64,000 nt of DNA, from NCBI RefSeq assembly GCF_019492055.1, contig NZ_JAICBX010000004.1:310001-374000 (forward strand). Direction: 5' to 3'. The DNA is from Flavimaribacter sediminis. GTDB lineage: Bacteria; Pseudomonadota; Alphaproteobacteria; Rhizobiales; Rhizobiaceae. Both the position numbers and the translations under genes were made by a program. Every line of letters starts with the position of its first letter. Position 1 is the first letter of the stretch. This document shows, in pieces, positions 46,620 to 57,298 of the stretch. The notes under the pieces are model-generated. The model saw only the letters and a list, made by a program, of their open reading frames with translations. It was not told the DNA's origin and did no database searches.

Positions 46620-47003
46620 GCCCTGCAGTTTGGGACGTTAAACGTCGAGCGCCTGTATTTATTCTTTGCAGTAATAATTGCCGTATTTGCAGTAATAAAT
46701 GCGGCTGAGCATGGCGGCGGCCGTTGTTTCCATGCCATTCGGCGTGTCCGGAAACATTTGGTTGCAAAACTCATTTAGCGAAAAACTTCCAGACATGTGT
46801 TGATCAACGCTGGATACGTTTTTGATCTACTTTGCGGGCTTATTAGGAGCGTTCGGCCATACTAAATCCGACAACGCTATTGCTTCAATGAGTGTCAGGA
46901 TTTAGCACAAGATATGCGTTTTTGCGGGACACAAATCCAGGCTGACGGATTCTTGGGCGCCCAGCAAAAACAGTTGTAAGAAACCCCGGGAAAAATATCA
47001 AAA
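46620..47003. other. AT-rich intergenic region before the sulfotransferase gene
   Basis: 384 bp without a credible gene. It holds the palindrome GACGTT-A-AACGTC (46634-46646) just after gmk and two copies of a 21-bp unit at 46665-46706. The rest becomes steadily AT-rich toward 47003. No clear promoter for the sulfotransferase could be picked out. Confidence 0.6.
46665..46706 (+). repeat. Tandem 21-bp repeat
   Basis: TTTGCAGTAATAATTGC and TTTGCAGTAATAAATGC lie 21 bp apart, downstream of gmk at the edge of the AT-rich islet. They may be a recognition site or a chance local duplication. Confidence 0.7.
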
Positions 47004-47810
47004 ATGATCATCAGTGACACTTACGGCTTTGCATTTGTTCACATACCCAAATGCGGAGGTAGCACCGTTAAACATGTCATAAGCAGCTATAATGAGACAG
47101 ATTTGCCCATCGTGGGCATACATGAGCATCCAGCGTTGGGAAGACTCGATTACGCACATATTCCTCTGGAAGTTTTAAGAGAACATTTCGCCAAGGAATT
47201 CTCAAAGATTGAACAATACAAAGCGTTCGCTCTGGTGCGTGATCCACGAGAACGCTTTTTCTCCGCTCTGTCTCAAAATCAAAGAATGTTTTCCGGAACC
47301 GACATTACGACAATGGCTAGTAGGGATGTTATCCGGCAATGCGAAAAGGTCTGTAACTATCTGCAAACTTTGAACGGATTCTGCGATCCAGAGAGGATAC
47401 ATTTTGAGAAGCAATCCCGATACCTGGATCTTGACGACAAGCGGGTAGTTGACGTCGTACTGCCTTTGCACCGCCTTGACCTTCTAGTCGCCGGGATCGG
47501 AGACAGTGTTCATCGGAAGCTGAAGATAGGAGCCCCAGTCAATCAAACACGTATAAAAAGGTTCGGTCTTCGGAAGTCATTGGCAGATAAAAACGACAAG
47601 ATATATGTAAAAATTCGAAGATCAAAAATAATACCATTATTTATTAAAAAAATAGCAACAAATATAATGTACACAGAGTTCGATCATAAAATATATATAA
47701 ATGAAATGCCTACAGAAATAATATCATTCATTGATCAATATTACAAAGAAGATGCGGTAATATATCAGAACGCTTTGCAGACTCAGGAAAGATGGACTTT
47801 GCAAGCTTGA
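47004..47810 (+). CDS. Sulfotransferase family protein on an AT-rich islet
   Basis: A 268-residue protein of the Golgi-type/family-2 sulfotransferase group. The 5'-phosphosulfate loop is HIPKCGGST (13-21) and the 3'-phosphate-binding part is RDPRERFFS (78-86). Such enzymes move sulfate from PAPS to sugars or polysaccharides. The codon use is AT-rich, extreme in the last 250 bp, unlike every neighbour, so I infer acquisition by transfer. The last 28 bp overlap the 3' end of rsmA on the other strand. The acceptor is unknown; a surface polysaccharide is plausible. The P-loop call is strong, but the C-terminal half is not typical. Confidence 0.82.
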   Translation: MIISDTYGFAFVHIPKCGGSTVKHVISSYNETDLPIVGIHEHPALGRLDYAHIPLEVLREHFAKEFSKIEQYKAFALVRDPRERFFSALSQNQRMFSGTDITTMASRDVIRQCEKVCNYLQTLNGFCDPERIHFEKQSRYLDLDDKRVVDVVLPLHRLDLLVAGIGDSVHRKLKIGAPVNQTRIKRFGLRKSLADKNDKIYVKIRRSKIIPLFIKKIATNIMYTEFDHKIYINEMPTEIISFIDQYYKEDAVIYQNALQTQERWTLQA

Positions 47811-48634
47811 CCTGTGGCAGACGCAAGAGTGCAGAATTCCTCCACCGATAGGGTTTCGGCTCTCCTTTGCGGATCGATGCCGGATTGCGTAAGAAGCGTC
47901 TCTCCGCCAAGCGCTTTCAGGCTTTGGCGAAGCATCTTGCGCCGCTGACCGAAAGCAGCCTGCGTTACCCGTTCCAGCGCAGAGACATCGCATTGCAGCG
48001 GTTTGTCCCTTGGATGAAGCTGGACTATGGACGAGGTGACTTTCGGTGGCGGCGTAAAAGCCTGGGCGGGGACGTCGAAAAGCAGGCGGGTCTGACAACG
48101 CCAGCTGGCAAGCACCGACAGCCTGCCATAAGCGCTTGCGCCGGCTTCGGCGATGATACGCTGCGCCACTTCGCGTTGGAACATCAGCGTGAGCGACTCA
48201 TAGTATGGCGGCCAGGGCTCGGCGGTTAGCCAGTCGACAAGCAGGCGAGTGCCGATATTGTAAGGCAGGTTCGCGACGATCTTTACCTTGCAGGCATCGA
48301 GGTCCTGCTGCCGAAATTCCAGCGCATCGCCTTCAATGACGCGCAGTCGGCCGGGATAGCGGTTCGCAATCTCGGCAAGCGCTGGAAGACAGCGGCTGTC
48401 CCTTTCGATCGCGATCACACGGTCGGCGCCTTCGGCAAGCAAGGCGCGCGTCAGGCCGCCGGGGCCAGGACCGACCTCAATGACCGTGCGACCTTCAAGT
48501 GGGCCGGCTGCTCGGGCGATTTTCGCCGTCAGATTGAGATCGAGCAGAAAGTTCTGACCAAGAGATTTGCGCGCGTCGAGCCCGTGACGCGCTATGACGT
48601 CGCGCAGCGGCGGCAGATCGTCAATCGCCGACAT
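47783..48634 (-). CDS. rsmA: 16S rRNA dimethyladenosine transferase (RsmA/KsgA)
   Basis: A 283-residue SAM-dependent enzyme that dimethylates two adjacent adenosines near the 3' end of 16S rRNA. Landmarks are [26 protein letters not shown] and the NLPY motif in [13 protein letters not shown] 48634 is preferred over the ATG 13 codons upstream. The start overlaps the end of pdxA. The last nine codons run antisense to the sulfotransferase gene, so the C-terminus may have been rewritten by the insertion. Confidence 0.95.
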   Translation of the reverse strand: MSAIDDLPPLRDVIARHGLDARKSLGQNFLLDLNLTAKIARAAGPLEGRTVIEVGPGPGGLTRALLAEGADRVIAIERDSRCLPALAEIANRYPGRLRVIEGDALEFRQQDLDACKVKIVANLPYNIGTRLLVDWLTAEPWPPYYESLTLMFQREVAQRIIAEAGASAYGRLSVLASWRCQTRLLFDVPAQAFTPPPKVTSSIVQLHPRDKPLQCDVSALERVTQAAFGQRRKMLRQSLKALGGETLLTQSGIDPQRRAETLSVEEFCTLASATGQACKVHLS

Positions 48635-49655
48635 GGCGCTGCTTTCGCTGGTGCGCCGCCATGCGGGCGGCAAGTTTCATGGCTGCAAGAAGGCTACCCG
48701 AATGCGCCTTGCCGGAGCCGGCAATATCGAAAGCCGTTCCATGATCGGGAGAGGTTCGGATGAACGGCAGCCCCAGCGTCGTGTTGACGGTATCGTTGAA
48801 CGCCAGCGCCTTGGCCGGAATAAGCGCCTGATCATGATACATGCAGAGCGCAGCGTCATAGTCGCGCCGCGCCTCTGCATGAAACATAGTGTCAGCGGGA
48901 AGGGGGCCGAATGCATTCACGCCCTGGGCGCGCATTTCCGCTATGGCAGGTGCGATGATCGCGAGATCCTCGGATCCGAACGATCCGGATTCTCCGGCAT
49001 GCGGATTGAGACCGGCGACGGCGATGCGCGGTTTGGATATTCCAAAGCGGGATTCCAGATCGCACGACGTTGTCAGGCCTGTCTCGACGATAAGATCGGT
49101 CGTCAATTGCTCTGGCACTTTTCGTAGCGGGATATGAATGGTCACCGGTACGACATTCAGATCTGGGCCGGCCAGCATCATCACTGGCATATGCGCTTCG
49201 TCTGTGTGCTGTTTTGCGAGTTCCGCCAGGTATTCCGTATGGCCGGGAAATCCAAATCCGGCGTCGTAGAGGATCGCCTTGGCTATCGGGTTGGTGACAA
49301 TCGCTGCGGCCTTGCCGGACATCGTCAGATCAACGGCGCGCCGGATCGCTTCCAGAATTGCTTCTGCATTGTTTCGGTCAGGTTTGCCGGGTTTAGCTAA
49401 AACTTGATTTTCGAGAGGCAGTACTGGCAACGCCTCGGCCTGCGACAGAACGTCGGACACCTGGTCTATTTCGCTAACTGCAATTTCCGCATTCAGCAGT
49501 TTTGCGCGCTCCGCCAACAATGTGGGAGAGCCGAGTACGGCAAAAGGCGGCAGGTCGAGCTGCGCGCGGCGACGCCATAGATCGATCGTTATGTCAGGTC
49601 CGATCCCGGCGGGATCGCCCATTGTAACGACAAGGGGCAGGGATGTCGCTTTCAT
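48621..49655 (-). CDS. pdxA: 4-hydroxythreonine-4-phosphate dehydrogenase
   Basis: A 344-residue NAD-dependent enzyme of pyridoxal phosphate synthesis. It starts with the typical [13 protein letters not shown] and contains [12 protein letters not shown] and the region [14 protein letters not shown]. It oxidises 4-phosphohydroxythreonine before ring closure by PdxJ. It lies between surA and rsmA, the common surA-pdxA-rsmA order. It overlaps rsmA by 14 bp. Confidence 0.95.
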   Translation of the reverse strand: MKATSLPLVVTMGDPAGIGPDITIDLWRRRAQLDLPPFAVLGSPTLLAERAKLLNAEIAVSEIDQVSDVLSQAEALPVLPLENQVLAKPGKPDRNNAEAILEAIRRAVDLTMSGKAAAIVTNPIAKAILYDAGFGFPGHTEYLAELAKQHTDEAHMPVMMLAGPDLNVVPVTIHIPLRKVPEQLTTDLIVETGLTTSCDLESRFGISKPRIAVAGLNPHAGESGSFGSEDLAIIAPAIAEMRAQGVNAFGPLPADTMFHAEARRDYDAALCMYHDQALIPAKALAFNDTVNTTLGLPFIRTSPDHGTAFDIAGSGKAHSGSLLAAMKLAARMAAHQRKQRHVGD

Positions 49656-49694
49656 CGATCCTCACCCGATTGAACGGGGCCGTCGGGTCACCGG

Positions 49695-50642
49695 TCAGTG
49701 ATAGGATATGCGCGCCTTTTCCTGCAACTCCTTCAGGAACTTCTCGCTGTTGGCGTTGCTCTCGCCACTATCCTGTTTTTCGCTGCGAAACACCATCTCG
49801 GCGGCAAGGTCGTCGGACACTTGTCTCGCGCGGCACACGGCGATGAATTCCACGCCCTGTTCTGTCACCTGAACCGGAGTTGTGCCGCCTTCCGGTGTCT
49901 TTTCGACCGCAGCTTTCCAGTTCTTCGGCAATTCCGGCTGCATGACGCGCCCAAGGTCGCGCACAGAAACATCCAGTAGACCCTTGGCGAACTCATGGCT
50001 CGAATCGCACCCCACAAACCGGCTGCGCATATTGGAAGCCTCTTTCTTCCGCCGGTTCAGGATGGCGCTGCGCTTGGATTGCGGAACAACAAAAATGACC
50101 TGTTGAAGGATATATTCGGTTGTGGTGGGTTTTTCGCCTCCACGCTCAAGCATATTCTTGACCAGTTCTTCCGTCGACATACGCCCCCCGGAAGTAGAGA
50201 ATCTTGCCTCGACCAATTTAGGCCAGGTCATTTGGGTCTTGATAAATTCCTTGAAATGGTCCGCTCCAACACCGGTTTGGTCGAGAGCCTTTTCCATCTG
50301 CTTGTCGGACATCTTGTTGCCCTTGGCGAAACGGGTGAATGCTGCATTAACCTGCGCGTCGCTGATGTTGTAACCAAGCCGATCGGCCTCGCTCAATTTG
50401 AGCGCCTGTTCGATCATCTGCTCCTTGGCTTTTTCTTTCAAATTGCCCTTTTGCCTCTGCAATTGCAGGAGCTTTGACCGACGCTGCAGATCTAGCGTCG
50501 TAATAACCCTGTCATTCACCACGATTGCGATCTTGTTGGCGATTGCGGTTCCGCCATGGAAAAGCGACGCCGCAACTACGGCGATGAGGAGCGCCAGGCG
50601 AATCCCTCCGGCCGATATCTCCCTTTTGAGACCGATTGTCAT
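49695..50642 (-). CDS. surA: SurA-type periplasmic chaperone
   Basis: A 315-residue exported protein. A positively charged start and a hydrophobic signal end near ALLIAVVAASLFHGGTAIAN. The SurA N-terminal domain follows (IAIVVNDRVITTLDLQRR), then helices and a weak parvulin-like C-terminal part. SurA escorts outer-membrane proteins across the periplasm. It is shorter than E. coli SurA (428) because it lacks one parvulin repeat, which is usual in alphaproteobacteria. Position before lptD fits this job. Confidence 0.85.
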   Translation of the reverse strand: MTIGLKREISAGGIRLALLIAVVAASLFHGGTAIANKIAIVVNDRVITTLDLQRRSKLLQLQRQKGNLKEKAKEQMIEQALKLSEADRLGYNISDAQVNAAFTRFAKGNKMSDKQMEKALDQTGVGADHFKEFIKTQMTWPKLVEARFSTSGGRMSTEELVKNMLERGGEKPTTTEYILQQVIFVVPQSKRSAILNRRKKEASNMRSRFVGCDSSHEFAKGLLDVSVRDLGRVMQPELPKNWKAAVEKTPEGGTTPVQVTEQGVEFIAVCRARQVSDDLAAEMVFRSEKQDSGESNANSEKFLKELQEKARISYH

Positions 50643-50804
50643 TGTCCGTTTCCTGTTTAATCTGGTGTGTCAGTGTACGCGTGATCCGGTATTATGTGTC
50701 AATTACACAACGTTTTGGCACAATAAAGACACATGAAGGTCCAAAATGTTCAAATTTAAACGCCCGGCGGCGTTGCTCGGACTACCGGTTTTGCGATTTT
50801 TCCG

Positions 50805-53165
50805 TCAGTAGACCGTGGTGAACGGAGACGAACCGATGTCGTCATTGTCCCACAGTTTGCTGTCATAGCCGACATCTTCTCCTCTGCCGAAATTGAAGTC
50901 ACCCAGCGTTCTCAGGCTGATTTTTACTCCAATGCTCCAGTCGACCGCTTCGTTATCATCACGCGTCTGAGTATAGGCCAGTGAAATGGCCGTGCATTCG
51001 TCGTCATAGCCGAAGCCCAAGGTATTGTTGGTGATGATATCGTTTTCGAGATCCCATTCGATGGCGCCGAAGGCCCGCCAATTTTCGGCGAACCGCATCG
51101 ACGCAGCTCCCTTGAATTCATGACGATAGGTGTCCGTACCGTAACCAGGTTGCGGGACAACCGAGGTGTAGGAGATAGCCGTGCTGAAATTGCGTCCAGA
51201 ATAGGATCCACCAACGTCGACGCGCTGAAGGCTGAAATCGGCTTCGTCGAAACGCCCCTGAGTAGTGAATGTGAGACCGTTCGGCAGATCAAGTCCGATT
51301 CCGCCGACATAGTCGGAACGCGCCGTTTCAAGGCCGGAAGAGGAGCCGACATTCACGAGGTCGTCGGTTGCGAAGGAGTTCAGGCCGGCAAGCTGGAAGG
51401 ATTGACCAAACACGCCGCGCAGCGACATGCCGTTGTCAAACGTTCCTGTGTAACGAATGCCGAGATTGGCCCTTGTTCCGCCTTCTATGCGGTCATACCC
51501 GGAGAACTTGTCCTGTTCAAACAGGTTCGTGGCGTCAAAAATAAAGCTTTGCGCGTCCTCGTTCGGCAGGCCGCCTGCATATTGCTCGTCGGGCCGCACG
51601 AAAATCTGTGCAATTGGCTCCACGATATGCGAGCTGTGCTCCGTCGAGAACAGAATTGGATAGCGCGCCTCAAGACCGGCGGTCGCCATGTAGCGGCCGA
51701 CGGTGTTGGAGTTGACGAACGGGCCAGGGTAGGTCAGCGGCGGGTCAACATCGAGAAAATTTACGTCGCCGCGCAGACCGAGGATGGGCGTAAGCAGAAG
51801 ACCGATATCGGTGTAGAACGTCCGGCGCCAGTCGAGTTCGGTTGTCAGACGCGTATTTGTTCCTTTCACGCCGCGATAGGCGTCATAGAAGGGATATTCT
51901 TCTGCTTCGCGGCGCGTCAGGCTCAGAATATTGGCGTCGAAGCTAAGCTCCCCGCCTGCCATAGGCTGATCGAATGTCTTGTGGTAGTCGAGCGAAGGGT
52001 GAACAATCGGCTGCTGCTCTTCCGCTATGTTCTGCGGATTTATCGACTGAACGTCGTAGTAGAAGGCGCGCAAATCAAAGAAGTTTCGCCCTTCAAGCCC
52101 CGTCAGATACACAGTGGACGGCACAGTGCGGTTACGATAACCCTCGATCCCGTATGTGTTCGAGAAGCTCTTGTCGCTCTGGAGCATGACGTTCCATCCA
52201 AAAATCCAACGTGGATTGATTCGGAAGTCGCCCTTTGAAGCAATCATGCCGCGCGCGTCATTCTCAGCGTCAACGGTTCCCTCTTCAAAGGCTCCGCTGT
52301 TGAGCTGATAGATTCCGGCAGCCGTCAGCACATGCGCGCCATTGTCGAATTGCCTTCGAAACTCTGCCTGGCCCAGGAAACCCTGCTGTGTATAGCCGGT
52401 TACCTGGATGGTGACGTCGCTTCGCGGTCCCGTCACCAGAAAATAGGGGACAGTTAGCCCGAAACCGAGTTCACTGCTGAACTGGAAATTTGGCGTGAGA
52501 AATCCGGATTTGCGTTCGACTGTGTGATCAGGCACCTGCAGCGTTGGAATATAGGCGATAGGCATTCCGAACAGTTCGAACCGTGCGTGCTGCAGGGTGA
52601 TCGTCTGTGTCTGGCCATTCTGGATAACTCGCCGCGCCTTGACCTGCCACAAGGGCGCCTTGTCGCTTTTCGGCTTGTCTTGGCACACTTCGCAAGCAGT
52701 GTAGACGCCGTTGTTGAAGACAGCCTGATCGCCGCCGATCCTCTGTGCGCTGTCTGCCACGATATACGTGTCGTCGGGAGTTTCGATTCGCAGCGCATTG
52801 ACAAACCCGTCGGCGAAATCATCCGTGACGTCGAGTTCCTGGGCGTAGATGACATTGCCGCTCGGCTCGATCAGTTCGATATCGCCATAAGCTTTCAGTC
52901 GTCCGGAATTCTGATCGTAGACCAGTCGTCGGGCGACCATCTTGTATTTGTCGTAGTCGATCTGGACATTGCCCGAAGCAGTAATGATCTGATTGTCGTA
53001 GTCGTAGACGAGTTCATTGGCCGTCAGGATAAGACGGGCGTCGGGAGACACATTGATGTTGAGACCGGAACCGGAATTGGGTGGACTCTGCGCGATAGCC
53101 GGATGTATTGCGACCGAGCCCCCCAGAATAGCGGACAGCGCGGTAACCAAGCCGACGATACGCAT
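50805..53165 (-). CDS. lptD: LPS-assembly protein LptD
   Basis: A 786-residue outer-membrane protein with a signal peptide ending at AIAQ, an N-terminal OstA beta-jellyroll (LILTANELVYDYDNQIITAS) and a long beta-barrel with alternating strands to an aromatic C-terminus (FTTVY). It inserts lipopolysaccharide into the outer leaflet. Cysteines occur as TACEVC early and one near the end (YDDECTAI), which could form the inter-domain disulfides known in LptD. ATG 53165 has an AAAGGAAGAG ribosome-binding site; the long open frame upstream overlaps lptG and looks non-coding. lptG and lptF lie upstream. Confidence 0.93.
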   Translation of the reverse strand: MRIVGLVTALSAILGGSVAIHPAIAQSPPNSGSGLNINVSPDARLILTANELVYDYDNQIITASGNVQIDYDKYKMVARRLVYDQNSGRLKAYGDIELIEPSGNVIYAQELDVTDDFADGFVNALRIETPDDTYIVADSAQRIGGDQAVFNNGVYTACEVCQDKPKSDKAPLWQVKARRVIQNGQTQTITLQHARFELFGMPIAYIPTLQVPDHTVERKSGFLTPNFQFSSELGFGLTVPYFLVTGPRSDVTIQVTGYTQQGFLGQAEFRRQFDNGAHVLTAAGIYQLNSGAFEEGTVDAENDARGMIASKGDFRINPRWIFGWNVMLQSDKSFSNTYGIEGYRNRTVPSTVYLTGLEGRNFFDLRAFYYDVQSINPQNIAEEQQPIVHPSLDYHKTFDQPMAGGELSFDANILSLTRREAEEYPFYDAYRGVKGTNTRLTTELDWRRTFYTDIGLLLTPILGLRGDVNFLDVDPPLTYPGPFVNSNTVGRYMATAGLEARYPILFSTEHSSHIVEPIAQIFVRPDEQYAGGLPNEDAQSFIFDATNLFEQDKFSGYDRIEGGTRANLGIRYTGTFDNGMSLRGVFGQSFQLAGLNSFATDDLVNVGSSSGLETARSDYVGGIGLDLPNGLTFTTQGRFDEADFSLQRVDVGGSYSGRNFSTAISYTSVVPQPGYGTDTYRHEFKGAASMRFAENWRAFGAIEWDLENDIITNNTLGFGYDDECTAISLAYTQTRDDNEAVDWSIGVKISLRTLGDFNFGRGEDVGYDSKLWDNDDIGSSPFTTVY

Positions 53166-53197
53166 ACTCTTCCTTTCGCGGCTTCTCGACAAATCCA

Positions 53198-54283
53198 CTA
53201 CCCATCCTCCTTGTGGAGAAGAACTGTTACTCCAAGCGCCATCGCAACGATAACAGGCAGCCATGCTGCAACAAAAGGTGGCACTGTCCCCGCCGTTCCG
53301 AAAGCTTTCGCCAGAACAGATACGACATAAAGCAGAAACCCGGCCAAGATGCCAGCCAAAATGATCCCGACCGATTGTCCGAACCGTATAAATTTGAGTG
53401 AAACGGTTGCGGCGATCAGGGTCATTGCAACGAGAAGTAATGGTAGCGCAAGCAGGGATTGATACTGCATGGCGAATGCATTCGCGCCCAGACCGAATGA
53501 GCGCGCCACCTCGATTTTGTCGGGCAGTTCGAAGAAGGAAACAGCTTCGGGCGCGGCAAGTGATTCTTCCACGGCTCTTGGATTGAGATTGGTTTGGATT
53601 ACGGCGCTCTTGATTTCCGCCGGCCCCGGACCTGAGACGCGTTTGACGTTGGACAGGACCCATTGACCATCCTGAAGTTCAGCCGTCTCGGCGTCCAGTC
53701 TCTCAATAATATCGCCTGCCTCGTTGAACCGAATGAACTTTGCGCCGCCCAGCAGCAGGCCGCGCTCTGCAATGGTTTCAGCTCCTATGATCGTGACGCC
53801 CTCATTGGTGCGCTGACGCAGCCACGGCGTGCGTTCGATTTCGCCGACTGTTCCGCGCTGCATGCCGAGGGAAACCTCGTATCCGTGCACGATCGCAAGG
53901 GCCCTTGCGGAAAGCGGGTTGATTGCGGTGATCAGAAACACGCCGATGAGCAGGCTCGCCACGCACAGCGGCGATAGAAACTGCCAGGCTGATACGCCGG
54001 TCGAGCGGGCGACGACCAGTTCGTAGCGTCTATTGAGCATCAGAAGCAGCGTCATTGCAGAGAACAGAATGACGAAAGGCGCCGTGACCTGGATGATTCC
54101 GGGTAGCCTTAGAATCGAAAGCTTTATGCCAAGGCCGATGGTGTAATTTTCATGTCCCGATATGCGGCTGGCGAATTCTGTGAAATCAACGAGGAAGATC
54201 AAAGCGACCATTCCAAGAACGAACCAGCCGGTTACGACAAGGTAGCGTCGAAAGAGATAACGCCAAAGCGTGAGGCCCATCAT
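53198..54283 (-). CDS. lptG: LPS export ABC transporter permease LptG
   Basis: A 361-residue YjgP/YjgQ family permease with three membrane segments at each end and a periplasmic jellyroll between. It works with LptF and the ATPase LptB to lift lipopolysaccharide from the inner membrane toward LptD. It begins inside the stop of lptF (four-base overlap). Length is normal for the family. Confidence 0.93.
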   Translation of the reverse strand: MMGLTLWRYLFRRYLVVTGWFVLGMVALIFLVDFTEFASRISGHENYTIGLGIKLSILRLPGIIQVTAPFVILFSAMTLLLMLNRRYELVVARSTGVSAWQFLSPLCVASLLIGVFLITAINPLSARALAIVHGYEVSLGMQRGTVGEIERTPWLRQRTNEGVTIIGAETIAERGLLLGGAKFIRFNEAGDIIERLDAETAELQDGQWVLSNVKRVSGPGPAEIKSAVIQTNLNPRAVEESLAAPEAVSFFELPDKIEVARSFGLGANAFAMQYQSLLALPLLLVAMTLIAATVSLKFIRFGQSVGIILAGILAGFLLYVVSVLAKAFGTAGTVPPFVAAWLPVIVAMALGVTVLLHKEDG

Positions 54284-55491
54284 GACGCGCTCCTCCCGCC
54301 ATAGCTGTCGATGAGCCGAAACCGGACGAGCAGGGGACGCGCGATCCGCATCGCAAACGCCGCAAGGCTGGTTGCGCCGTCAATGAGGAATTGCGGTGTG
54401 CGAAAGGTTATGTTGGTCAGGATCAGGGATCCGAAGGTCACGATGCCCCCCGCCGGAATCGCGTAGCAAAGGATCATGTAGATGACATCCCTGCCGGATT
54501 TGTCTGTGACAAAATATCCCAACCCACGCAGGAAGAAGCCGATCGCCGCGGCGAAGATCATGCTCCAGATCTGTTCGCTCCTGTGGGAATGCGCCTTGCC
54601 GAGAAAATAGATCGTGATCAGGGCAAAGAGAACCGGATAGAGCCATTCCGAGAACCGTCTGTTTATTTCCGAATAATAGTTCTGCGGCCTTCTCTGATAA
54701 ATCGCGTCGTTGGGATCGGGATTGAACAGATACGCCGTGGTCCGTTCCTTGGGATAGTAGAAGGCGGCGCTGGACTGACTGTCGCCGATCAGACTGAGAT
54801 CAAAGGCGTATGTGGCGAACTTGATGACTGACACGTTGCCGTCTGCCTTGATTTTCCTGTGCAGTTCACCGTCCGACATCACCAGGAAGTTCTTGCCTTC
54901 GCTTTCGATGAAGGCGCCGTATTTCGCGTAGTAGACCAGTTCTGTCGCCGGATCTCTCTCGTCTGAGAGGAAGATGCCGCCAAGCGACCCGCCGGCTAGC
55001 TTGTCGGCCACATGGACGTACAGGTTGTTCTGCAGCTTGTGAAATATGCCCGACTGGACAGCGACCGAGAGCAGATCTGTCCGCGCCTCGACCAGAAGGT
55101 TCCTGAGATTTCGGTTGGCCCAAGGCTCGGCATAGAGGCTGGTCGCAAGCGAAGCCAGAGACATCAGCATGGCGAGTATCAGGATCGGTTTTGCAGTCAG
55201 CATCCTGGAGCCGCCGGACGCCTCTATTACCGGCAACTCGGAGTCACCGTTCATTGTGCTGAGCGTCTGCGAAGCGCCGAGCATCAATGCGAACGGCGTG
55301 ACCACAACCAGCATGGACGGAATCAGCAAACCTGCAAGCCGAAGAAAGGTCATTAGCGACTGACCGGTCGAACTCATCAGGTTCACATGGATCAGAACCT
55401 GCGTGATCATAGCGATCGCCGTGGTGACGAGGAGGGTGGCGACTGTCAGCAGTAGGACCCTGCGGAATATATAGCGTTCAATCAGATTCAT
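54280..55491 (-). CDS. lptF: LPS export ABC transporter permease LptF
   Basis: A 403-residue YjgP/YjgQ family permease, the partner of LptG, with the start MNLIERYIFRRVLL typical of LptF. It heads the lptF-lptG-lptD-surA-pdxA-rsmA minus-strand run and is divergent from pepA. The family link is firm; LptF versus LptG is decided by order and N-terminus. Confidence 0.92.
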   Translation of the reverse strand: MNLIERYIFRRVLLLTVATLLVTTAIAMITQVLIHVNLMSSTGQSLMTFLRLAGLLIPSMLVVVTPFALMLGASQTLSTMNGDSELPVIEASGGSRMLTAKPILILAMLMSLASLATSLYAEPWANRNLRNLLVEARTDLLSVAVQSGIFHKLQNNLYVHVADKLAGGSLGGIFLSDERDPATELVYYAKYGAFIESEGKNFLVMSDGELHRKIKADGNVSVIKFATYAFDLSLIGDSQSSAAFYYPKERTTAYLFNPDPNDAIYQRRPQNYYSEINRRFSEWLYPVLFALITIYFLGKAHSHRSEQIWSMIFAAAIGFFLRGLGYFVTDKSGRDVIYMILCYAIPAGGIVTFGSLILTNITFRTPQFLIDGATSLAAFAMRIARPLLVRFRLIDSYGGRSAS

Positions 55492-55799
55492 GCAGTCCGG
55501 CTTCCGGATCCCGCCGCTTCTCTTTTCTCAGATCATCGCCACTATAGGGAACTATACCTAATGAGCGACCAATACACATAGTAAACAAATGGTTAAGCCC
55601 AAAACTCCGGATTTCTTGTATTTCATGCAATTGTGCACACGGAATTGGCTCCTGTGTGGCGCCTGTGTGACACGGTCGGGCGTGCAGGCCTTGCTTATTG
55701 TCTGTGAAAACGTCAACAACATGACAAATCGATCCCGGCGCTCGTTGCGGTCTACGTGGTTCGGAATATATTCATGAGCGAACCATCATTGGAGAAATT
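55492..55799. other. Divergent intergenic region lptF/pepA
   Basis: 308 bp between divergent lptF and pepA. It must contain both promoters, but no pair is convincing; two TATAGT-like boxes lie at about 55540-55560 on the lptF side. No gene is supported. Confidence 0.5.
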
Positions 55800-57293
55800 A
55801 TGACCAAGCAAGTGAATATCACCTTCTCGAAATCGGCAAAGCTCAATGGCGGACTGGCGGTTATGCTCTGTGCAAAAGGGGGCGGACTTGTCACAAACGC
55901 CAGCGAAGTGGATCCGGCCGACGTTTCGAAGAAGGCGATGACCATCTCCGCCTTTGAGGGCAAACCCCTGGCGACGCTGGAGGTCATGGCGCCGGAAGCC
56001 AGCAAAGCCGACCGTTTCAGCCTCCTTGGAATTGGAGATCCGGGAAAGGTGGAGAGCCACGACTGGCTGAAGCTGGGCGGCGTGGCGTTCGCCCAGTTCA
56101 GGAACAGTGAGAAGGTGACGGTCTACACCGACATGCCGGATATGGACATTTCGGGCGAGGTCGTCGCGAACATGGCCATGGGCATGTTGCTTCGCGCCTA
56201 TAATTTCGACGTCTACAAGACACGAAAGAAGGGCAACGGGAAAGACAAGTCGCCGAAGAAATATTCGGTGACGATCGTCACGCGGGCCGCTTCCGTCGCA
56301 AAGAAGGCCTTTGAAGACCTCAAGGCGATCGAACAGGGCGTGGCGCTCGCCAGAAACCTGGTCAACGAGCCGCCGAATATCCTTGGGCCGGTCGAATTCG
56401 CGGACAAGGCCGCGGCGTTGGCAGAACTCGGCGTCGAGGTTGAAATCCTCACCGAAAAGGAAATGAAAAAGCTTGGCATGGCTGCGCTGCTCGGCGTCGC
56501 CCAAGGCTCCGTTCGACCGCCGCGGCTTGCAATCATGCAGTGGAAGGGCGGCAAGGAAAAGCAAAAACCCATCGCCTTTATCGGCAAGGGCGTTGTGTTC
56601 GATACGGGCGGTATTTCGCTCAAACCCGGCGCCGGCATGGAGGACATGAAGGGCGACATGGGCGGCGCCGCAGCCGTGATCGGTCTGATGCATGCGCTTG
56701 CCGCGCGCAAGGCGAAAACCAATGCCATCGGCATTCTCGGACTGGTCGAGAACATGCCGGATGGAAACGCGCAGAGACCAGGCGACATAGTTACCTCGAT
56801 GTCCGGCCAGACCATCGAAATCATCAATACGGACGCCGAAGGCCGGCTCGTCCTGTGCGACGCGCTGTGGTACTGTCAGGATCGCTTCAAGCCGGAATTC
56901 ATGATCAATCTCGCGACCTTGACCGGCGCCGTCATTGTGGCGCTCGGCCACCATCATGCAGGTCTGTTCTCCAACAACGACGAATTGAGCGAGCGGTTGA
57001 CGCAGGCAGGTTTGTCGACGGAGGAGCGTGTCTGGCGCATGCCGCTCGGCCCCGATTACGATAAACTCATCGATTCCAAGTTTGCCGACATGAAGAATAC
57101 CGGAGGGCGCTCGGCAGGAGCGATTACCGCCGCGCAGTTCCTTCAGCGTTTTGTCAACGATGTTCCCTGGGCTCATCTTGATGTCGCCGGCACCGCCATG
57201 GGATCGCCCAATACGGAGATCAACCGCTCCTGGGGATCTGGCTATGGCGTGCGGCTTCTGGATGAACTGGTAAGAGCCAATTACGAAAGCTAG
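55800..57293 (+). CDS. pepA: Leucyl aminopeptidase
   Basis: A 497-residue M17 metallopeptidase that removes N-terminal residues from peptides in the cytoplasm; some PepA proteins also bind DNA. The two-metal site is shown by [27 protein letters not shown] and the signature [13 protein letters not shown] 55800 follows a GGAG ribosome-binding site. holC follows after 5 bp, the arrangement seen in many proteobacteria. Confidence 0.95.
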   Translation: MTKQVNITFSKSAKLNGGLAVMLCAKGGGLVTNASEVDPADVSKKAMTISAFEGKPLATLEVMAPEASKADRFSLLGIGDPGKVESHDWLKLGGVAFAQFRNSEKVTVYTDMPDMDISGEVVANMAMGMLLRAYNFDVYKTRKKGNGKDKSPKKYSVTIVTRAASVAKKAFEDLKAIEQGVALARNLVNEPPNILGPVEFADKAAALAELGVEVEILTEKEMKKLGMAALLGVAQGSVRPPRLAIMQWKGGKEKQKPIAFIGKGVVFDTGGISLKPGAGMEDMKGDMGGAAAVIGLMHALAARKAKTNAIGILGLVENMPDGNAQRPGDIVTSMSGQTIEIINTDAEGRLVLCDALWYCQDRFKPEFMINLATLTGAVIVALGHHHAGLFSNNDELSERLTQAGLSTEERVWRMPLGPDYDKLIDSKFADMKNTGGRSAGAITAAQFLQRFVNDVPWAHLDVAGTAMGSPNTEINRSWGSGYGVRLLDELVRANYES

Positions 57294-57298
57294 AACAT

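Noticed and set aside
50805-53663. A longer LptD start at 53663
   Set aside because: The extra 166 codons overlap lptG and look non-coding; ATG 53165 has a strong ribosome-binding site and begins a normal signal peptide.
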